Shown here piece after piece: positions 62,901 to 64,000 of a stretch of 64,000 bases of DNA. Source of the DNA: Amia ocellicauda (taxonomy: Eukaryota > Chordata > Actinopteri > Amiiformes > Amiidae); the NCBI RefSeq assembly GCF_036373705.1, contig NC_089854.1, positions 23,724,339-23,788,338 of the forward strand, given 5' to 3'. Positions within the stretch are counted from its first letter, which is position 1. Every line of letters starts with the position of its first letter. The notes beneath the pieces are model-generated. The model made no database searches and was not told the origin of the DNA. It worked only from the letters and a program-made list of their open reading frames with translations. Made by a program: the position numbers and the translations under genes.

Positions 62901-64000
62901 ATAGATCAAAAGAACAAGCAAAACAAAAGGTGTGTGTAAGTCTAAGTCAGTCTAGTAGGATCTACTGACTCAAGGTCTGCATTCAGACAAAGAGTGCAAA
63001 ATGTGCTTGTAGTTTGCTTTCCTGTTCACTTTCCAGAAGTGGAAAATGTGAGTCCTATGAAAATGCTCTTGAGGGATTCTGAATAGATACAGAAATGTCA
63101 GTCTGTGAGTGATTATCGCTTAACAGCAACTACACCCACTTGTGGTTGGTCAAGTTGGGATGTAGATCTGATCCTTTCCTTGGGCAGTAGTATGTTTTAG
63201 AGGTCTCTTCTTCAGTCACTTTTAGATGGCCTCATAGTATTGTGCAGAGAGTAGTGACTCAGTTTTTGTTTGTTGTTTCTTAATTAATCTTCCTCCTCCT
63301 GGGATGTCATTGAGGATGCTGCATGTTTGGCTCTGTCCGTTAGTGTGTGGGAGGGAGAGGGTATGAGGGGGACTGACGCTCTGATATGAGTCATTTCCAA
63401 TAAGTAATGTAACACCTCTTTAACAAGATCTTCAAGTAGGTCTGGTTTATTTCAGGATGCAGTTTGTTCGCTCCAGTGATATAGCCTAGACTTTTTTTTT
63501 TTTTTCCTTTAATGAATGCAATGCTATGCCATTGTCTACCCTGCAGACCCATTTGGTTGAGTTTTGCAAGTCTAACTTGGAGGAGGATAATCCAGTTCAT
63601 GATCAGTTTTTTATTGATCAAGAAAAAACTAAAAACATCCCTGGCATTATCATGATGATGGTCACAGATGCACAGATAGACAGAAATCAATCCACATAGG
63701 CATACGTGTTGTATCTATTTAGGACAGATGTTTTATGCTTAACATTAAAATACTGGGTAAGCATAAGGTCTAGACATTGTAAAGCAAAAGTATTTATTTA
63801 TCAAACAGATAAGGATCATGGTTTAGCTTGTTTTTATTTAGGATTTTGTTTCTAAATCTAAATATCTTGGTCCAGACCTTCAGAGCGAGAGAGTGAGAGA
63901 GAGAGATTTTATCCAGCAGTCTTTATACCCTGATCTGTGTGAACAGCAGTTGATAACCTGACTTTACAACCCTGTCTCCCCCTGCAGGACACTGCAGAGG
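53665..64000 (+). CDS. hid1: HID1 domain-containing protein, N-terminal exons 1-5, truncated by window end
   Basis: Hid1 is an N-myristoylated Golgi-associated protein needed for dense-core vesicle biogenesis and peptide secretion. Exons read: 53665-53730 (22 codons), 55341-55490 (50), 56641-56811 (57), 60810-60926 (39), and the first 14 nt of the next from 63987. All junctions are phase 0 with GT-AG borders. The N terminus MGNSDSKLNFRKAVIQLTTK has Gly2 and Ser/Asp positions suited to N-myristoylation. The later segments (DDAFWDQFWADTATSVQDVF, LLSRILPYIFEDPDWRGFFW, ARPLAESLLLAIADLLFCPD) match vertebrate HID1 almost residue for residue. The start was chosen for the conserved MGNSDSK context. 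The gene is divergent from exoc7, with 788 bp between start codons. A broken Tc1 element lies in intron 3. Confidence 0.97.
53871..53908. repeat. (GA)n microsatellite
   Basis: About 18 GA units in hid1 intron 1, 140 bp past exon 1. Confidence 0.97.
53931..55340. other. hid1 intron 1, nothing recognised
   Basis: A short A-run and (TA)n tract lies at 54242-54278. There are no other features. Confidence 0.6.
56569..56620. repeat. Exact 26-bp tandem duplication before hid1 exon 3
   Basis: AAAAACACACTGGCTTGGGA TGGCAC occurs twice without a mismatch, at 56569-56594 and 56595-56620, ending 20 bp before the exon 3 start. Confidence 0.97.
58464..59516 (-). mobile_element. 5'-truncated Tc1-like element in hid1 intron 3
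   Basis: The left end CAGCTCAGGAAAAAATTAAG follows a TA at the edge of a (GT)n tract and is a terminal repeat type frequent in fish. The transposase runs on the minus strand, so the missing right side is its 5' end. Sequence resemblance ends near 59516. Confidence 0.88.
58723..59513 (-). pseudogene. Tc1 transposase, N-truncated and frameshifted
   Basis: One frame (59513 down to about 58960) covers the middle of the protein: TVEDWSKVIFSDESNLQL, MIWGCFSKAGIGQIY and CFFQQDNAPCHTARS. A frameshift follows, and a second frame continues QVKVWMEDHQINTLSWPAKS, then QDLNPIENLWNVIKRKM to TKH at 58723. The DNA-binding N terminus is missing. Confidence 0.9.
60927..63986. other. hid1 intron 4, nothing recognised
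   Basis: About 3 kb without coding resemblance or a recognisable mobile element. A short GA tract at about 63884-63906 is the only simple repeat noted. Confidence 0.6.

Noticed and set aside
1..64000. CRISPR arrays, bacterial operons, rRNA or tRNA genes
   Set aside because: None seen. The window is vertebrate nuclear DNA, and the repeats present are microsatellites and transposons rather than regularly spaced arrays.

Overview
This is vertebrate nuclear DNA, almost certainly from a ray-finned fish. The coding exons are split by GT-AG introns, the three genes match vertebrate families closely, and the repeats are those of fish genomes: five or more Tc1/mariner copies, DIRS, hAT, a CR1/L2-type LINE and long (ATT)n and (TA)n tracts. 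The exact lineage cannot be read from the sequence. The three genes (zacn, exoc7, hid1) have orthologues that all lie in human 17q25, so this is a conserved syntenic block.

Layout. 1-26128: about 26 kb without a recognisable host gene. It holds SINE-like fragments, two unrelated Tc1 elements (a truncated one near 6.6-7.3 kb and an intact DD36E one at 8313-9533), and a DIRS-like retrotransposon remnant (about 10.57-14.64 kb) with a degenerate hAT transposon nested inside it (12754-14320, 8-bp target duplication). It also holds an 84-bp Tc1 end, a small LINE scrap and several microsatellites. 26129-34894 (+): a nine-exon pentameric ligand-gated channel of 421 codons, called zacn from its sequence class and its place beside exoc7. 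Its intron 1 carries a second near-identical DD36E Tc1 copy and its intron 3 carries LINE sequence. 35670-52876 (-): the complete exoc7 gene (exocyst subunit Exo70), with 18 constitutive coding exons giving 653 residues, plus three in-frame cassette exons (23, 31 and 13 codons). It converges tail-to-tail with zacn. 52877-53664: a short shared, TATA-less promoter region, which contains a perfect 57-bp inverted repeat. 53665-64000 (+): the first five coding exons of hid1, running off the window, with a broken Tc1 in intron 3.

The genes do not form one pathway. Exoc7 tethers secretory vesicles at the plasma membrane and Hid1 acts at the trans-Golgi in dense-core vesicle formation, so the divergent exoc7/hid1 pair joins two secretory-pathway genes under one promoter region. 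I found no evidence for a new defence or metabolic system. The most unusual items are the perfect palindrome in the bidirectional promoter, the pair of nearly identical intact DD36E transposons in opposite orientation, and the well-resolved zacn gene.
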